64,000 nt of DNA from contig JBBPEB010000024.1 of assembly GCA_039096225.1 (NCBI GenBank), forward strand, positions 372,001 through 436,000, written 5' to 3'. The position numbers were made by a program, and so were the translations under genes. Shown here piece by piece: positions 1-12,960 of the stretch; positions within the stretch are counted from its first letter, which is position 1; the number at the start of each line of letters is the position of its first letter. The notes beneath the pieces were generated by a model, which did no database searches, was not told the DNA's origin, and worked only from the letters and a program-made list of their open reading frames with translations. The stretch is from Blastocystis sp. Blastoise. Taxonomy: Eukaryota; Sar; Bigyra; Opalinata; Blastocystidae.

Positions 1-1463
1 ACAAGAATCAATAAATTAAAAAAGAAGATGATTATATACACGTAAAACAAAATTCTGTAAGTAGGATAACGTATAATACAATGAAGAAGCCTTAAAATAA
101 GAGAAAAATAGTAGCTCAGTCAATATGTGGAAATGAGAATGGTGACGAAAATAAATAGATCGCGTTGAGATAGATCCTAAACAAGTATTAGAGAAAGACA
201 AATCACTGTAAAACGACAATACGTAAGAATAATTGCACAAAGAGAACAAGAAACCATTTCTTTATATAAAAAGTCTAAGAAATTTTTTGTTATTTTGTTT
301 TTGAATAAATACTTAAAGGCTGATATTCGTTGGTTATGACGCAATTTGTATTCAACCCATACATATTGAAGCAGGAAATGATAAAAATTATGAAAAATAT
401 TTGATCTACTGATTGAATTTTGAAATAATGAAGATTATGAAGTCTAATTTAGAACCAAATGAAGAGAGTAACTGTATATAATGAGTAGAATAGTTGAGAT
501 TCACATCAATAATTCTTCTATAATCCTTACAAGGAATCTTTAAAGAATGATAATACTCTGTTTCAAAACTTGTGAAACTTGTTTGACTGATTATTCCAGT
601 TATCAAGGCAACTTATTTAGCTCTTTCAAATAACGAAGTTTGATGATGGCAAAAATCTCCTTTATTAAAATATATCTTCTGATTTAAAATGGTATCTCAA
701 GCTTGTCTCAATGTATTCTATTTATAATGTTAGCCATAATTATTCAATTCATTAAAATATTAGCGAATTTAGTCATATATATATATATAATCAATACAAC
801 AAAATAACGTGTTCTAATACGAAAATTATTCAATCTTAAATAGTCTATATAGACAAAAAATAGAGAACACATTATAATAAAATAAATTATTTGATAAATA
901 AATTACTAACAAATAAATAACTATTAAATTAATATTAACACATAATATATATAAATAAAAAGAATTGATATTAATATATTTTTGTATATACATAAAACAA
1001 ATTAGCATAGATTATGTAAATTCTGATAGTAGAAACGATACTCTTATTTAGTCCATAAATGGTTTTAGACATCAAATTAATAAGAAAGTAGACATAATAT
1101 AAATATTAAAATAGAAGCCACTGTACATTATAAAATAATATAACCAATAATTAAGAATAACGTGTGACTAGTTATCCTATATATGATATATATTAATATG
1201 TATATAAATAAAATATGTCTTTATAAAAGAATTATATATATACAAAATACGATATTCATACCATAAAAATATAGAATAGAATATGTTTAAATGATAATTA
1301 TATACAAGTGAAACAAATCCACTAAATGTCACTAATGTTCTACATATAAAAGCATCAGCATCATCATTTTCATATATTACAATGAATTATTACATATTAA
1401 ATAGAACTCTATAATTAGATACAAAATTATCGACAAATAAGTAAAAATAAATACAAACAGATA
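1..1463. other. AT-rich flank, no gene recognised
   Basis: Only short open frames are present (for example a 66-codon minus-strand frame ending near 406) and none resembles a known family. The stretch lies 3' of the transposase gene, so it may hold the left part of the same CACTA element. I found no convincing copy of the right-hand terminus here, so the left end may lie outside the window. Confidence 0.4.
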
Positions 1464-4447
1464 TTAAGATATAATATATACATATATTCCATCATCAACA
1501 ACTATCAGGTTCGACTGAATAATCCATTCTATTGGAATGACATAATCTAAAGTAAACTCATTCGGATTGAAAATAATTCCATATAAATTGTTAGTATCAA
1601 ATTTAAAACTCTTGAATTTTTTACCAATAATAAATAGTCTCGATTTGATCTTAATTATTTCTTGGACCTGTAAACAGAATACATTCTTAATAGACTTAAC
1701 TCCATTTTTATAATAGCAGATAAAACTTGAATCAATACACTTGACATTTGGCTTAAACGAAGGCTCAATGAATATATTTTTATTTTCTACATATTGTAAC
1801 ATAGTACAAATATTACTTCTATTTATTAATGATACTTTCTCATCAGTATGTACATCAAATTCAGCATTACAGAAAGGAAAAATAAATTGATTTCTTTCTA
1901 TACAAAATTGATATATCACTTTAATATCTTCATCACTTATTATAAGACTTTTATGACGATCATATTTCCATTCATTATCATCAGACATAACATCGTATTC
2001 AAACATTTTTCGACCATTAATGGGTTTAGATTTATTTCTAAATAGTACTTCCGAAAGAATTAACTTATTTAATAAGGAAAGTGAAGTTTGACTTCTATTA
2101 ACTTTTGTTCTTTTCATCACAGAATAAGAACGTTCAAAAGGAGCTGTTGAATATAATCTTAGACTACCAAGGACATAAATATTTTCGGGTATATGTAATA
2201 ATTGATGAATCTGTGTATTTAGAAGAATTGAAGGAAGTGACACCTCCATAAAAGATACAATTTTTAAAGCATCTATTTCAAGTTGCTTTATTTCATTAAT
2301 GTTGTGTTCTCTTTTTATAGAAAGTGTTTTGGTGATAAACGAAGCTAAGAAAGGTACAATAGGTATCAAAAGACAATCTTCTTCTGAGTATCCTTCGAGA
2401 AGCATTGGAAGAATCTTACAAAAGAAATATATTCTATTATATATTGAAGAGTGACGATATTCTAGTTCTTGCATCATGTATAAATATGAACCAATATTTG
2501 TATATTTTACTTTATTTATTTTAGTAATTATTTGTGACATTGTGGACAGTATTTCATCACTCAGGAATAAAGGAATTTGCTTGTACTGATCTTGTTTAGT
2601 TGCTTTATCATCAATTTTGTAGACGGTTTGTAGATTACTCATAATTTCTTTGTTATCTATAATTGTTTTGTGTTTAAACAATATTTCAATTAGAGTATCG
2701 CATATATTTCCATAAAGATGAAGCCAATCAAGAGGTGTACTTTTGAAAATATTAAAATAAGGCAAATAAGTTTCATAAAGAGATTTATCTTCCCATAATC
2801 CAAATTGTGATGTTTCTCTAAATTCTTTTAAATCACATAATTCTTTTTTCTTGAGATCGTAACATGTATAAAAATCATTTTGAATATATTTCTTGTTTAT
2901 TTTGATTTCCTTATTTAACATTATCTTAATATCTCCTTTAAAAGAAACATCTGGAACTTCTTTACCATTTTTAGTATTATAATAAACAATTCTAGGTATT
3001 TCTGACTTGGTTCCAAATATGTTTTTGTTTTTTCTGATAAGACTGAAGCATACTTTAATGCCATCTTTTGTTTTTGATGACTTACTAATAGTACAATATC
3101 TACAAAAATAACGTCCAACTTGATTATTTATTCTTATTTGATGAGCAGCTTCTGGATAATCGCAACAAGTACTTAGAAGGATAGCTTTTATTGTAATAAT
3201 TTTTCTTTCCGTTTTATCGTATAAGTGAAGACCTTCTTCAAACAAAAACTTAAACTCTTTAAATAAATATTCCATGATATTATCACTTATTGAAGACTGA
3301 GTAATAGTAAATACATGGTGACTTTTTGAGTTCAAACAAGTATTCAATGATTGATTTAATAATAATAATGAAACTGGTGTTATGCCTTTATTCATAGAGC
3401 TTCTTGAGTGACAATAAAAGGCGACACCATCAACAGAAACCACGAATGTAAGAAGATAATCACAACTTGTTATGACTTTCGAAGCATATTCCATAAAGAG
3501 ACTAGTAAATAATAAAGGGTTTATATTCTTATCTTTTGGTACACATTTACTATTTATAAATTCTTCAATTTCGGATGACTTGATGAATAAAAGACTATTT
3601 CTTCTTTGCTCATCTTTAAAAATCGATGCAATTTCATAACTAATTGGGTGTAAAGCGACTTTTTGATAGTTAATCTCTATATATATATTGATTTTTATTT
3701 ATATAATCGAAATAGTCCATAATATATTATAAAATTATAAAAATTATTAAATGAAAAAGAGTTCTATCTACAATATATTAAAAATAACTACAAATTCTTG
3801 ATATATGTATTTAATATAGATAACATACTTGAATTACATAAACATTGAGGTTGCTCTTCAATACATTTGGAGGTATTATAGGAAAAATTGTAACTAATTA
3901 TTCGTTTACACGTTTGACAGATAACCAAAAAGACCAAGTGCTTATATTCTTCTATACAGTTTCTTTTTAAGAATCTTAGTATTTGTTTTCCAGAAGATTT
4001 TGGAAATGGGAACTTCGTTGTGACTATTCCTAGGCTTTCACTACTTCTGAAAAAATTCATAATGTTTTCTAATTGTTTTTCAGAGAGATTATTCTCACAA
4101 TAGAGATTTAAAATAGATTTTAAAAAATCACTTTGTTGGCTAGGCTTTTTATCATCTGTTTTCTATAGATATAAAGAGTTATAAATAATATTATGAGTTC
4201 ATACAGCAACAAATTCATTTATTCGACTCATTAATTCTAAAATATATTTGTCTACAAAGAATTATATATTTTTCAAAAATATTATACCTTCAATTGCATT
4301 CTGGGTTTCTAAACTGATTATATTCATCTCTGATAATGAATAATTATTATTTTTTGAATGATTACGTCTGCCATTAATAATACGTGAAGCAACCGATTTA
4401 GATTTGTTTGTTCTTTTTTTTCTTGTTGTGATACTCGTGAGTCTCAT
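1464..4447 (-). CDS. Tnp2-like CACTA (EnSpm) transposase, 4 exons, 917 aa
   Basis: Predicted DDE/D transposase that would bind and cut the ends of the surrounding element. Exons (minus): 4447-4288, 4251-4205, 4162-3829, 3676-1464. The introns of 36, 42 and 152 nt all start GTAT and end AG, and every join keeps frame. The N-terminal quarter is basic and has a Cys cluster (CQTC, then C, then CLC) like a zinc-binding DNA-recognition module. The core shows SVDG (D263), CCDYPEAA (D353) followed by FCRYC, and LDWLHLYGN (D497). The order and spacing match Tnp2-type transposases, where 'DLPAA...FC..C' and 'D.MHL' are typical. A later APFERSYSV motif fits the conserved FERFNG-like block. No stop or frameshift is visible, so it may be active or recently active. 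The start ATG opens a basic peptide, and another start further upstream cannot be excluded. Superfamily assignment is by motif only. Confidence 0.8.
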
Positions 4448-4662
4448 TACCTAAAGAAGAAATAAAATGTATCAAAAAGCTAATATACGTTTTTTAATAA
4501 AAATTAACAAAAATAAAACGAATGAAAAATATAAAAAAATAGTTAAAAAAAGACAATTCTCATAGAAATTGCAATTCTTTGTTGTAGATTATTTAAATAT
4601 ATATATAATATATTCAATTCAAATTTAATATCTTACTTTTTGGATAACCTACAATACATAAC
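4448..4662. promoter_or_regulatory. Head-to-head spacer between the two transposon genes
   Basis: 215 bp separate the start codons of the divergent transposase and its partner gene. A shared bidirectional promoter is the simple inference. The sequence is A/T-rich with poly-T and TATATA tracts, and I recognise no specific motif. Confidence 0.35.
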
Positions 4663-5496
4663 ATGAGTTCAATTTATGATGACGTTAGTTCATCTGAGGA
4701 TGAAAGACAGTTACTTGTATCAACTGGACAAACAAGCAACTTTGGTAATATTCAGGACATAGAACCTTCAATTACTGATTTAGAAGATTTGAATAAGGCT
4801 CAAAAAGTATATTATTTTAAATATAATCACTATTCTTATAAAGAGAACAAATTTATCACCTAGATATACCAAATATAAAAGAAGACTGAAAGATAATGAT
4901 ATATTAACATCTGATATAGTTAATACTCAAAGTGGTGTTGATTCAATTTATGTTCTTAATGAAATTAAAAGAATTATTGACGTTATTATTACTCAACATG
5001 AGAATGAAGAATATGAATGTATTATATTGTATTATAATTATTATTTGTGGTAGACTATTGTTTTATATTATCATTATTATTACATATAGGGGATCCAACT
5101 ATGTCAATCTCACTCTTTGCCAAAGTAAACAGTTTTTGTAACAACGAATTGGCTTTGAGAGATTTAAATATAATTGAGGGTCAAATTCAAAAACAATACA
5201 TTTCTAAAAAACTACTAGAATATGTTTGTAAAAATAGTGACATGATGAAAGTATACACAAGAATAATAACAACGACTGCAGATAGTGATAAAATTGAGGA
5301 TAATTTTGAGTTTTCGACTTTTATTTTTGAGTTTTACACATTCTTTTCAAAGTGTAGAGAAGTAGTTCCTGATTATTTATATGTTAAAGACTTTATTCTT
5401 AAGGATATTAAATCTAAAATGAAAAAATTCAAGAATTCAAACAAAATATGGAATATTGAAGAGAAAGCTATTATGTTTGATCTTATGATGAATTAG
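4663..5496 (+). CDS. Second transposon protein, 241 aa, function unknown
   Basis: A three-exon gene: 4663-4806, 4844-5018, 5090-5496, with introns of 37 and 71 nt that start GTAT and end AAAG or ATAG. All joins keep frame. The N-terminus is acidic and serine-rich (DDVSSSEDE), followed by a basic stretch (RYTKYKRRLK). The rest is a mostly helical-looking region without recognisable catalytic motifs. It is divergently paired with the transposase and sits between it and the CACTA-type terminus at 6401. CACTA elements often carry a second DNA-binding or regulatory protein (TnpA in plant En/Spm), and this gene occupies that position. I see no sequence similarity to TnpA, so the role is inference from context. 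Confidence 0.65.
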
Positions 5497-6401
5497 TATA
5501 TTTATATACTCTTATTTGTATTCTATATATATATATATATATTTAGATTTTTTCATGGATTGAACCAAAGTGATTCACAACTTATACTATTTAAGAATAA
5601 TCATTTAACACATAAATAAATATGCTTTTTTAAAATGGTTTTGTTAAATAATTAAGAAAATACATGTATTAAAACAGTAATATGTATAAAAAATTGAAAT
5701 ACTTGTTAATCCCATAAATAATCATACTTTGTTGATATACAGAAAAATTTCTTTTGTATTCAATTTCTTTCCATTTTAGTGCTCTTCAGCTTGTCTGAAT
5801 ATTACTGAAATATATAAAACGAAAAACGTTTTTAATAATCTCAAAAGAGGTAAAGAATAATTATTTTATTACATATTTTATTGAAATAGTTTACAAAACA
5901 AACGGAATAAATGTTTTTTTTAATTATTGAAACCCAAAACAAAGTGTATAATGATTTAAATATTTGGTAAAAGCAATATTATAATAATTCTGTTTTTTAA
6001 AATATGAATCTTCGTCACATTTATTTACGTATATAAAATAGTTAGGCTTTCTAAGTATTTAAAAATTAATTATACTTCCAATTATAAACATCCAAAACAT
6101 AATCCTTTGTTAAAATGAGTAAAAGACGTTTAGAAAATGATCCTTGATGATTGCTTATCATTTTAAATACATATTAATGCTTAGATTGTAGGATATAATG
6201 AACGATTAAAAATTTTAAAAAATAATTAAGTTAAAAAAGTTATTTTGAAGTTATTTTTGTCAAAAAAGAGAGAAACTTGACAAGTTGGCGGACACTCTTC
6301 TCTCGAGTTTAGGCTAACAAATTTTTGATAAAAAATTCTCAGTCATTTTGTTGTTTCTCTTACGGGGAAAAGGGTCCAAAAAAAACAAAATGTCCATAGT
6401 G
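5497..6401. mobile_element. Right flank and right terminus of the CACTA element
   Basis: Non-coding 3' side of the transposon. From 6240 the composition changes: GC-richer words such as GTTGGCGGACACTC, a palindromic AACTTGACAAGTT and a GGGGAAAAGGGTCC run. It then ends ...CAAAATGTCCATAGTG at 6401, which on the minus strand reads CACTATGGACATTTTG. A CACTA terminus is diagnostic for the superfamily and agrees with the transposase type. The matching left terminus was not found in the window, so the boundary is provisional. Confidence 0.55.
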
Positions 6402-6824
6402 CATAAATTTTATAGATAATTATTATAATTTAATATCTATATTAAAAATATCATTTATAATATGTATTACAATTTTGAATTAATGAATAAATGCAAAAAT
6501 ATGCATTATATATATAATACTCTATGATATTCTTAATATGTGTCTTTTAATGTTTTTTCTAAAGTATTGAACATAATAGTTTGGCTATAATCATATCAAT
6601 AATTTATTATTAGAATTCATTGTTAAATGCGAATTATTATATATTTTTAACTAATTTATTGCTTATATGCATAGAATTAAATCACAAAACAATATAATTA
6701 TTATATTAAATTGAAAAATTAACAGCAAACATATATAGAATTATAAAAACATAATATTATTCATGATATTATTATAAAAGATACATATAATATATATAAA
6801 ATAATTAATAAAAAATAAAATAAT
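6402..6824. other. A/T-only spacer
   Basis: Spacer between the transposon end and the 3' end of the first TLDc gene. It holds poly-A/T and short TA runs. I see no gene or structured element. Confidence 0.5.
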
Positions 6825-8397
6825 TTATATTCTTCCCCATACTTCATAATCTTCTACTCTAAAATAATATTGAGAATTATCATTATTTGTATTTACAAAT
6901 AAGGATGATTTTTGAGGAGTATTTAGTTCAGAATAACGAGATGCTTTACAAGAAGAATTCGTATTACTATGACATTCATCAGATATATAGATATCACAAC
7001 CTAATCCAAATGTTGGACCAGAAGAAGAAGAACAAAGTATAGCGTAACGTTTATCATTATTTACATAATCATATTTAGTAGGAGGAATACCATGTTCATT
7101 ACTTAATGTAAATAGAAATTCTTTTGAATAAGGTTTATTATCTATATAAATCATATTGAGTAATTATATAAAATAAATAAATATACGATCGGAACAATCC
7201 CAATTTTGATCTGTATATCCTCCAAATATATTAATATGATTATTTTTACCTATATGTTTGATTATAGTTACTGTTTCTCCTTTATTATCACAATATTTAT
7301 GAAATTCACTTGTTAAGTAATTATGTTCACTTGCTCTATATATATAAGAATAAGAAAACATAATATAAATACCTAAATAATAATTTCCATTTCTTTTCTT
7401 TACCAAGCCAATTCACTAATGGAGTTTCAAAACATTTCTTCTCGATTACTTTTGAATCTATAAATACAGTTAAATTTCCCATCATATTTCTATTCGCAGC
7501 TTCTCTTCCTTGTTCACCAAATACACTATACATTTCATTCTCTAATAAACTAATATCTATATTTTTTATTTCTTCTTCTTTTATATCAAGACAACAGTTT
7601 TCCATGTATTCATTAATATACTTCATATATTTATAACTCATATACATAGACCTAATATCATTTATATAATCATAATCAACATATCCATTCTTATATTTCA
7701 TTATATAATCTTCCCATAAATTATTCTTCATTAAATAATTCTTAATCGTATCATCTTTCTTTCCATTAATATTTAGAGAAACTTCATCACCTTTCTTATA
7801 TAATTTTTGTTTTTCATCTCTCATTTCTCTACAATCTAATAACTCTATAGGAATTGGTAAATTACAAAATTCAAATAATTCAAGCAACTTCAATTATTCT
7901 CGAAAATCAATATGACTATAATCCACAACTTTACCATTCAAGTGATCTAGTAAATAATACACGTATCCATCGTTTCCTCGATAATCAAGGAAAATATTTC
8001 CATCACTTGTTCTCAATTCTTCTTCAGATTGTTCATAAATATAGGAATAAGGGATCGAATTGATAATTGTTTTTGATAAGGAAAACAAAGGGCCGTTTCC
8101 AGAAAAACGAATAAGCTCAGTATCATTAGTATCACTCGTATTCATTATTGAAGTTGGCTCTCCTTTAGCATTATCAAGAAAATGTTTCAATTTTGAGAAT
8201 TTATCACTTCCTCGTTGAATACAATCTTCATCTAGATTACTAAGAGCACCTTGAAGTTTCTGACCAGAATAAAGTGTCAAAGAAAGGATAGAAGTGAATC
8301 CTTCTACAATCTTCTTCATTAATTCATCTAAGCCACTTACAGCATCTTTAACTTGATTCAAAGAATCTAAATCAAATAAAACACCTTCTTTTATCAT
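6825..8397 (-). pseudogene. BTB-like + TLDc protein, interrupted by an in-frame TAA
   Basis: Exons (minus): 8397-7374, 7336-7187, 7141-6825; introns of 37 nt (7337-7373) and 45 nt (7142-7186), both GTAT...TATAG. A helical N-terminus precedes a BTB/POZ-like fold (from about ELIRFSGNGPLFSLS to the LDYRGNDGYVYYLLDHL block), a linker, and a C-terminal TLDc domain (start RASEHNY, GGYTDQNW, FLFTLSNEHGIPP, ending RVEDYEVWGRI). TLDc domains are linked to oxidative-stress and V-ATPase functions; BTB domains often recruit Cul3 ligases. At 7896-7894 a TAA lies where both paralogs have CAA (Gln in EEQLEIL / RDQLDLL), which would cut the protein at 167 aa. The rest of the frame is intact, so the lesion is recent or a base error. 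Its second TLDc intron is absent from the other two copies. Confidence 0.7.
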
Positions 8398-8679
8398 TGT
8401 AAATTGAGATTAAAATGAAGAAAATATAAATAAAAATATATATCTAAAACTTGCAAAGATATAATCCAAGGAATAGAATAATCTGTCAGCTATTTTTCAT
8501 AATTTTCATAATCTATCAAAACAAATTTTTAAAATATATTCTTCTGTTTTCTTCATAGCCTTCAGTGATTTTAATTAATTTGAGTAAGTTTTTAGCAATT
8601 AATTAACATATATTTAATATATACCTACTTTTTATCATGATTTTTGAATTCATTATGTCATTATAGTTCAATTACTATC
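8398..8679. promoter_or_regulatory. Head-to-head spacer, TLDc gene / BTB-LRR-like gene
   Basis: 282 bp between divergent start codons. It is A/T-rich with TATATT words and no specific motif recognised. A shared promoter is inferred from the arrangement only. Confidence 0.3.
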
Positions 8680-10825
8680 ATGTCAAACGCTGAATCACAG
8701 TTATTGGAAGATAAATGTATTTAAATATGAATAAAAATTATTTATTTTCTTTTAGATTTATTTACATTTCAAGATGAGACGCAATTATGGATTTCTAAGG
8801 AATTTATTGAGAAATATCATCAATTTCCCTTTTATGATATCATTGAACACTCTGATAAATATGAAGATGATAGTTATTATATAGATATGTTGCCTTTTCA
8901 TATAGAAAAAGTGATTGTTTTTTTGATAGACAAAAACATGGATTTTGAATCATTAAATCTACGAGATGGTTATGATATATATAAAACACTTATTGAATAT
9001 TCATTTTCACTTGATAGTGATATCCAAAAAGAATTATTAAATCAAGTTAAAAAATTATTTATTAATTATTTGATAGAAAATGATTATGATCTATGTTCAT
9101 ATGAGAATGAATATAAGCTCTTACATGAAGTTCCTACCAGACTGTATAGTTTATATAATGTAAAAATATATATAAAAGGTAAATATATATAATTATATAG
9201 TAATAATAGAGTGTATATAGGATTGTTTACTCCTCAACGACAAGAAGAATTATTATATTATTCGCTTCTTATTAAAATGATAGATATAGTAGTAGTGACC
9301 ATTAAATGTATATATGTTTAATATATTACTAATAATCTATATATAGATGATTATGCTTCGAATATTCCATTAAAATATATACATCCATCAAATATTCGAA
9401 ATATATTCCCTTCATTAAGAAGATTAATAATAACTGGTATATATATATATATATGTATTTATATTACTTTATATATTATAATATATATAGTAATTACACA
9501 TTATAAGAAAAGTGAAATATTATTAAATCCGAATACCGAAGAATATACCTTGGAATATCTTCGTATATATAGTGAACTTAAAAATAGCAAAAATAATTAT
9601 TGTAAATATGATTATTACTCAAGATCAGATATAAAAAAATATAAGAGAATATCTTTATATATGAACAATTTACAAAATTTCAATAATTTTAAATTTTATC
9701 ATGAGAAGAGGCCAAGAAAGTTATACAAATTATATAAGAATTTCATTAATGAAGCTATATATACAAATGATTATTCACAAGTAGAAATAATTAAACCAGA
9801 AAATGAATGTACATTAGAAGATACAGTTGAAATTGAAGTTTATTGTATGTATAATATAATTATTCCATTATTATCATTATATATAGATAACTCAAATCAT
9901 AACGAATTCTCGTATATAATTATACTTCTTTATATTATGAATTATTTTAAACATATATGAATAATAGTATTAAGGAAGTGTCTTCAAAAATAGGTATGTA
10001 TCAATTATTACATCTTTTTTTCTTTTTATAAAAATTCACAAATCAAGTTTTATCCATGTATGTAATTATATATAATTATATTAAATAATCTATTTTAGAT
10101 AGTATGTCAAAATATAAGTCTATAATTCTTATAAAAGCAGCAGAAGAAGGTGTTTTTGACTCTTTCACTACATTAAGTTTTGGATGGAGTATTATTTAAT
10201 TGTTCTTATATATATTATTATTCAATGTAGTTAAAAGAGAACCTCAATTAGATTATAATATAATTAAAAGAATACTGACAACTCATGTATTTCCAAATGT
10301 TATTGAACTTATATTTAAATATTATGGTATCTATTTATTTAAATATATATATATATAGATGTATCCTTTATATCTTTAATAAAAAAAGAATGTTTTCCAA
10401 AACTACATATTGTCACCTACGATAATTCTACCGGTAATATATATATATCAATAAATATTCTATTTTTTATACTAGATATTGAAAGCTTTAAGTTTTTATT
10501 TCCTGTTAATATAATATCAATGATTGATACTATTCATATACATGAAACTGGTTTTTATCAAAAAGAGAAATTAGCGCTTCTTTTTGATAATCTAGCTTAT
10601 ACTCATTCAATTCATATTGATGGAATTGGTATTTATATATTATAGAATACTGAACTATCTATATAAGTAATTATATATATTTGTTATATATAGATGAGTT
10701 GATTTTCTTTTTACCACATTTAAAAGAATTGTTTGAAAAGAATCTTATTTCCTTTGATGAGCTTAAAAGTATATAATATGTAGATATTCCTTTTTTTTAA
10801 TGTGCTATGTATTATATATAAACAT

Positions 10826-10859
<34 letters not shown>

Positions 10860-12476
10860 CTTAATCTATAAAGTTGATTCTTCTGATTCTGTGCATGCTA
10901 AAAAATTAGAGTGTTTTGAAAATTACAAGCAAAATATTGATTGGTTATGTATTAAATTAAATTGTATTTTATGTTTAATAATAAATAAATAATGTATAAT
11001 TTAATACGAATTCTTATTGATTTATAGATTATAGAAAAGATTGTCATAATTTAAATACTCCAGAAAGAATTGATGACAAAAAATGTTTAAAAAGATTCAT
11101 AAGTAGTAAAAAAATTCAATATTTGGATTATTTATTTATTAAGCGTATATTCTTTATAATATTATTATCATATTTTTTATAATATTTATAGCTGATTATA
11201 CTATGAGTATAGAATACTTAAAATGGATATCAAATATCTTTGATGATAATAATATTATTACTATACATGCATTAAATATTAATTGTATATTATATTGTTA
11301 AATACATGATTTATATAGTATGTTTTAATGGAAAAAAAGTATTAATTGAATATTATAATATATTTGAAAATATATTGTCTAACTTAATACCTAAAGCTTC
11401 TGTTATTACAATGGAGGGTAATTATTTATATACATTTATAATCATTATGATAATAATTATTTAATTACTTTTACTATACTTAATAGCTAGCTGTTTGTTT
11501 TTTGTAAGGCGATTAATTCAAAAACGTTATTTTTATAATACTACTCAATTATATATACGTATATATATTATATATATATTTTTCATTCATATAATATATT
11601 TTATTCTATTTTAATATAAATATTATAGATGATTTTGGTAAATGTTATGAAAACTTTTTTGATGTATATACTACCGACAATTTACCTCATTTAAAAGAAA
11701 TCACTTTTAGTATTTATTAATAACAATAAAATATTATATTATAAATCATATTTTATGTATATTTTTCTTATATTTTGATTCGATTTGAATTAAATATTAT
11801 CTAAATCTATAGAACAATTAAGCCGTGACGAATCGTGGATATCCTTTATTCATAAATTTTATAAATGTATTAGTAATAAAAACTTTCCAATATCAACTAC
11901 TATTTATTTCTCATGTATATCCATAATAAAGATTCTATTAATATGAATTATAATAATATTTCTATAGCTTCCTTTTTTCCTGGTTATCATTATGATCCTA
12001 ATACTTCTATTTTTCGATATAAATATGATAGTAATTATTTTATGGATACAATTAATTGTACAGGAAGTATATATATATATATATAACATATTATGTATAT
12101 ATATATATAGATGAAACCATGAATAAATATGAGATGGAAACGTTATTTGAGTGTATAAATGAAAATAAAACTCAAAATATAAGATATTTAGAAATACGTA
12201 TTTTAATATTCAATATTTTGAGTAATATTTCTTGTTATAGTTGTTTATTATGAAGAACAAATGTCAAAACTTATCAATTTTATTATTACTGGAAAATTCC
12301 CGAAATTGAAAAAGTTAACTTTATATACTTGTACATATATATTATTATTTATATTAACAATATATTATATAGATCGTACTATTTCAGAAGAACAGAATAA
12401 TGTATATATACAACTATTGAATGATTCTTCATTTATTCAGGAAAATCATGTAAATTATACAGTCAAAAAATATTAA
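8680..12476 (+). CDS. BTB-like protein with many small LRR-like exons (copy 1)
   Basis: The start exon 8680-8716 (37 nt) is followed by exon 8756-9178 with a BTB/POZ-like domain (LFTFQDETQLWIS...YYIDMLPFHIEKVIVFL), the usual 'F..D..I.V....L......DR.P..F..IL.FL' pattern. Exon 9221-9307 (87 nt) has the same length as in copy 3. After that come about 18 short exons of roughly 60-350 nt, split by introns ending TATATAG. Many encode a similar unit with leucines and 'PHLKELF'-type motifs, resembling leucine-rich repeats in an atypical form. The last exon ends QENHVNYTVKKY then TAA. In the exon at about 9983 an in-frame TAA (10029-10031) interrupts a segment conserved in copies 3 and 4. That copy is either damaged there or skips the segment through an earlier GTATGT donor. 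Exact exon borders beyond exon 6 are approximate. Function unknown; a recognition or ubiquitin-adaptor role is inference. Confidence 0.6.
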
Positions 12477-12960
12477 TAACTTTTGTTGTATATACTTATT
12501 TGTTATATCCTTATTATTATGTTTAACTATGAATTTATTTTATTAATATTCTTTAAGTATTCATAACGTTTCTATTATTATATATATAAACAAAAATATT
12601 GTTTAATTCAAAAAATGAAATGATAGTTATCAATTTATATAAAAATAACTTCTAATAACAAGTATATAACAATTGGATGTTTTTTTTTAAATTCGATGCA
12701 GTTATTATGACAAAGATGATTGCTTTTTATTTCTTAATTGAACATTTTTAAATAATGAGTTTTCTTAGAAAAATTTTTAAAAAATAACTTACAAAAATCT
12801 CTAATTATTTTATAAATATAATATTTAGTAACAAGACTTTTTCTAAACAAATAAAGATATATACATAAATTACAAATATTGATAGATATATTATTTTTAT
12901 ATATAAACCAATGGGAATAATAATGATTCATATAAATATATATATAACAAAGAATCTGTA
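12477..12960. other. Convergent 3' spacer
   Basis: Between the 3' ends of two convergent BTB-LRR-like genes. A/T-rich; the 65-codon minus-strand frame inside shows no family resemblance. Nothing further seen. Confidence 0.45.

Noticed and set aside
1119-1135. CACTGTACATTATAA as a possible left terminus of the CACTA element
   Set aside because: It matches the right terminus CACTATGGACATTTTG only loosely, and such a match is expected by chance in this length.
7894-10031. Reassignment of TAA to glutamine (as in some ciliates) to explain in-frame TAA codons
   Set aside because: TAA is the natural end of the transposase partner, the surface-protein gene and most BTB-LRR-like genes, and the large frames never use TAA internally.
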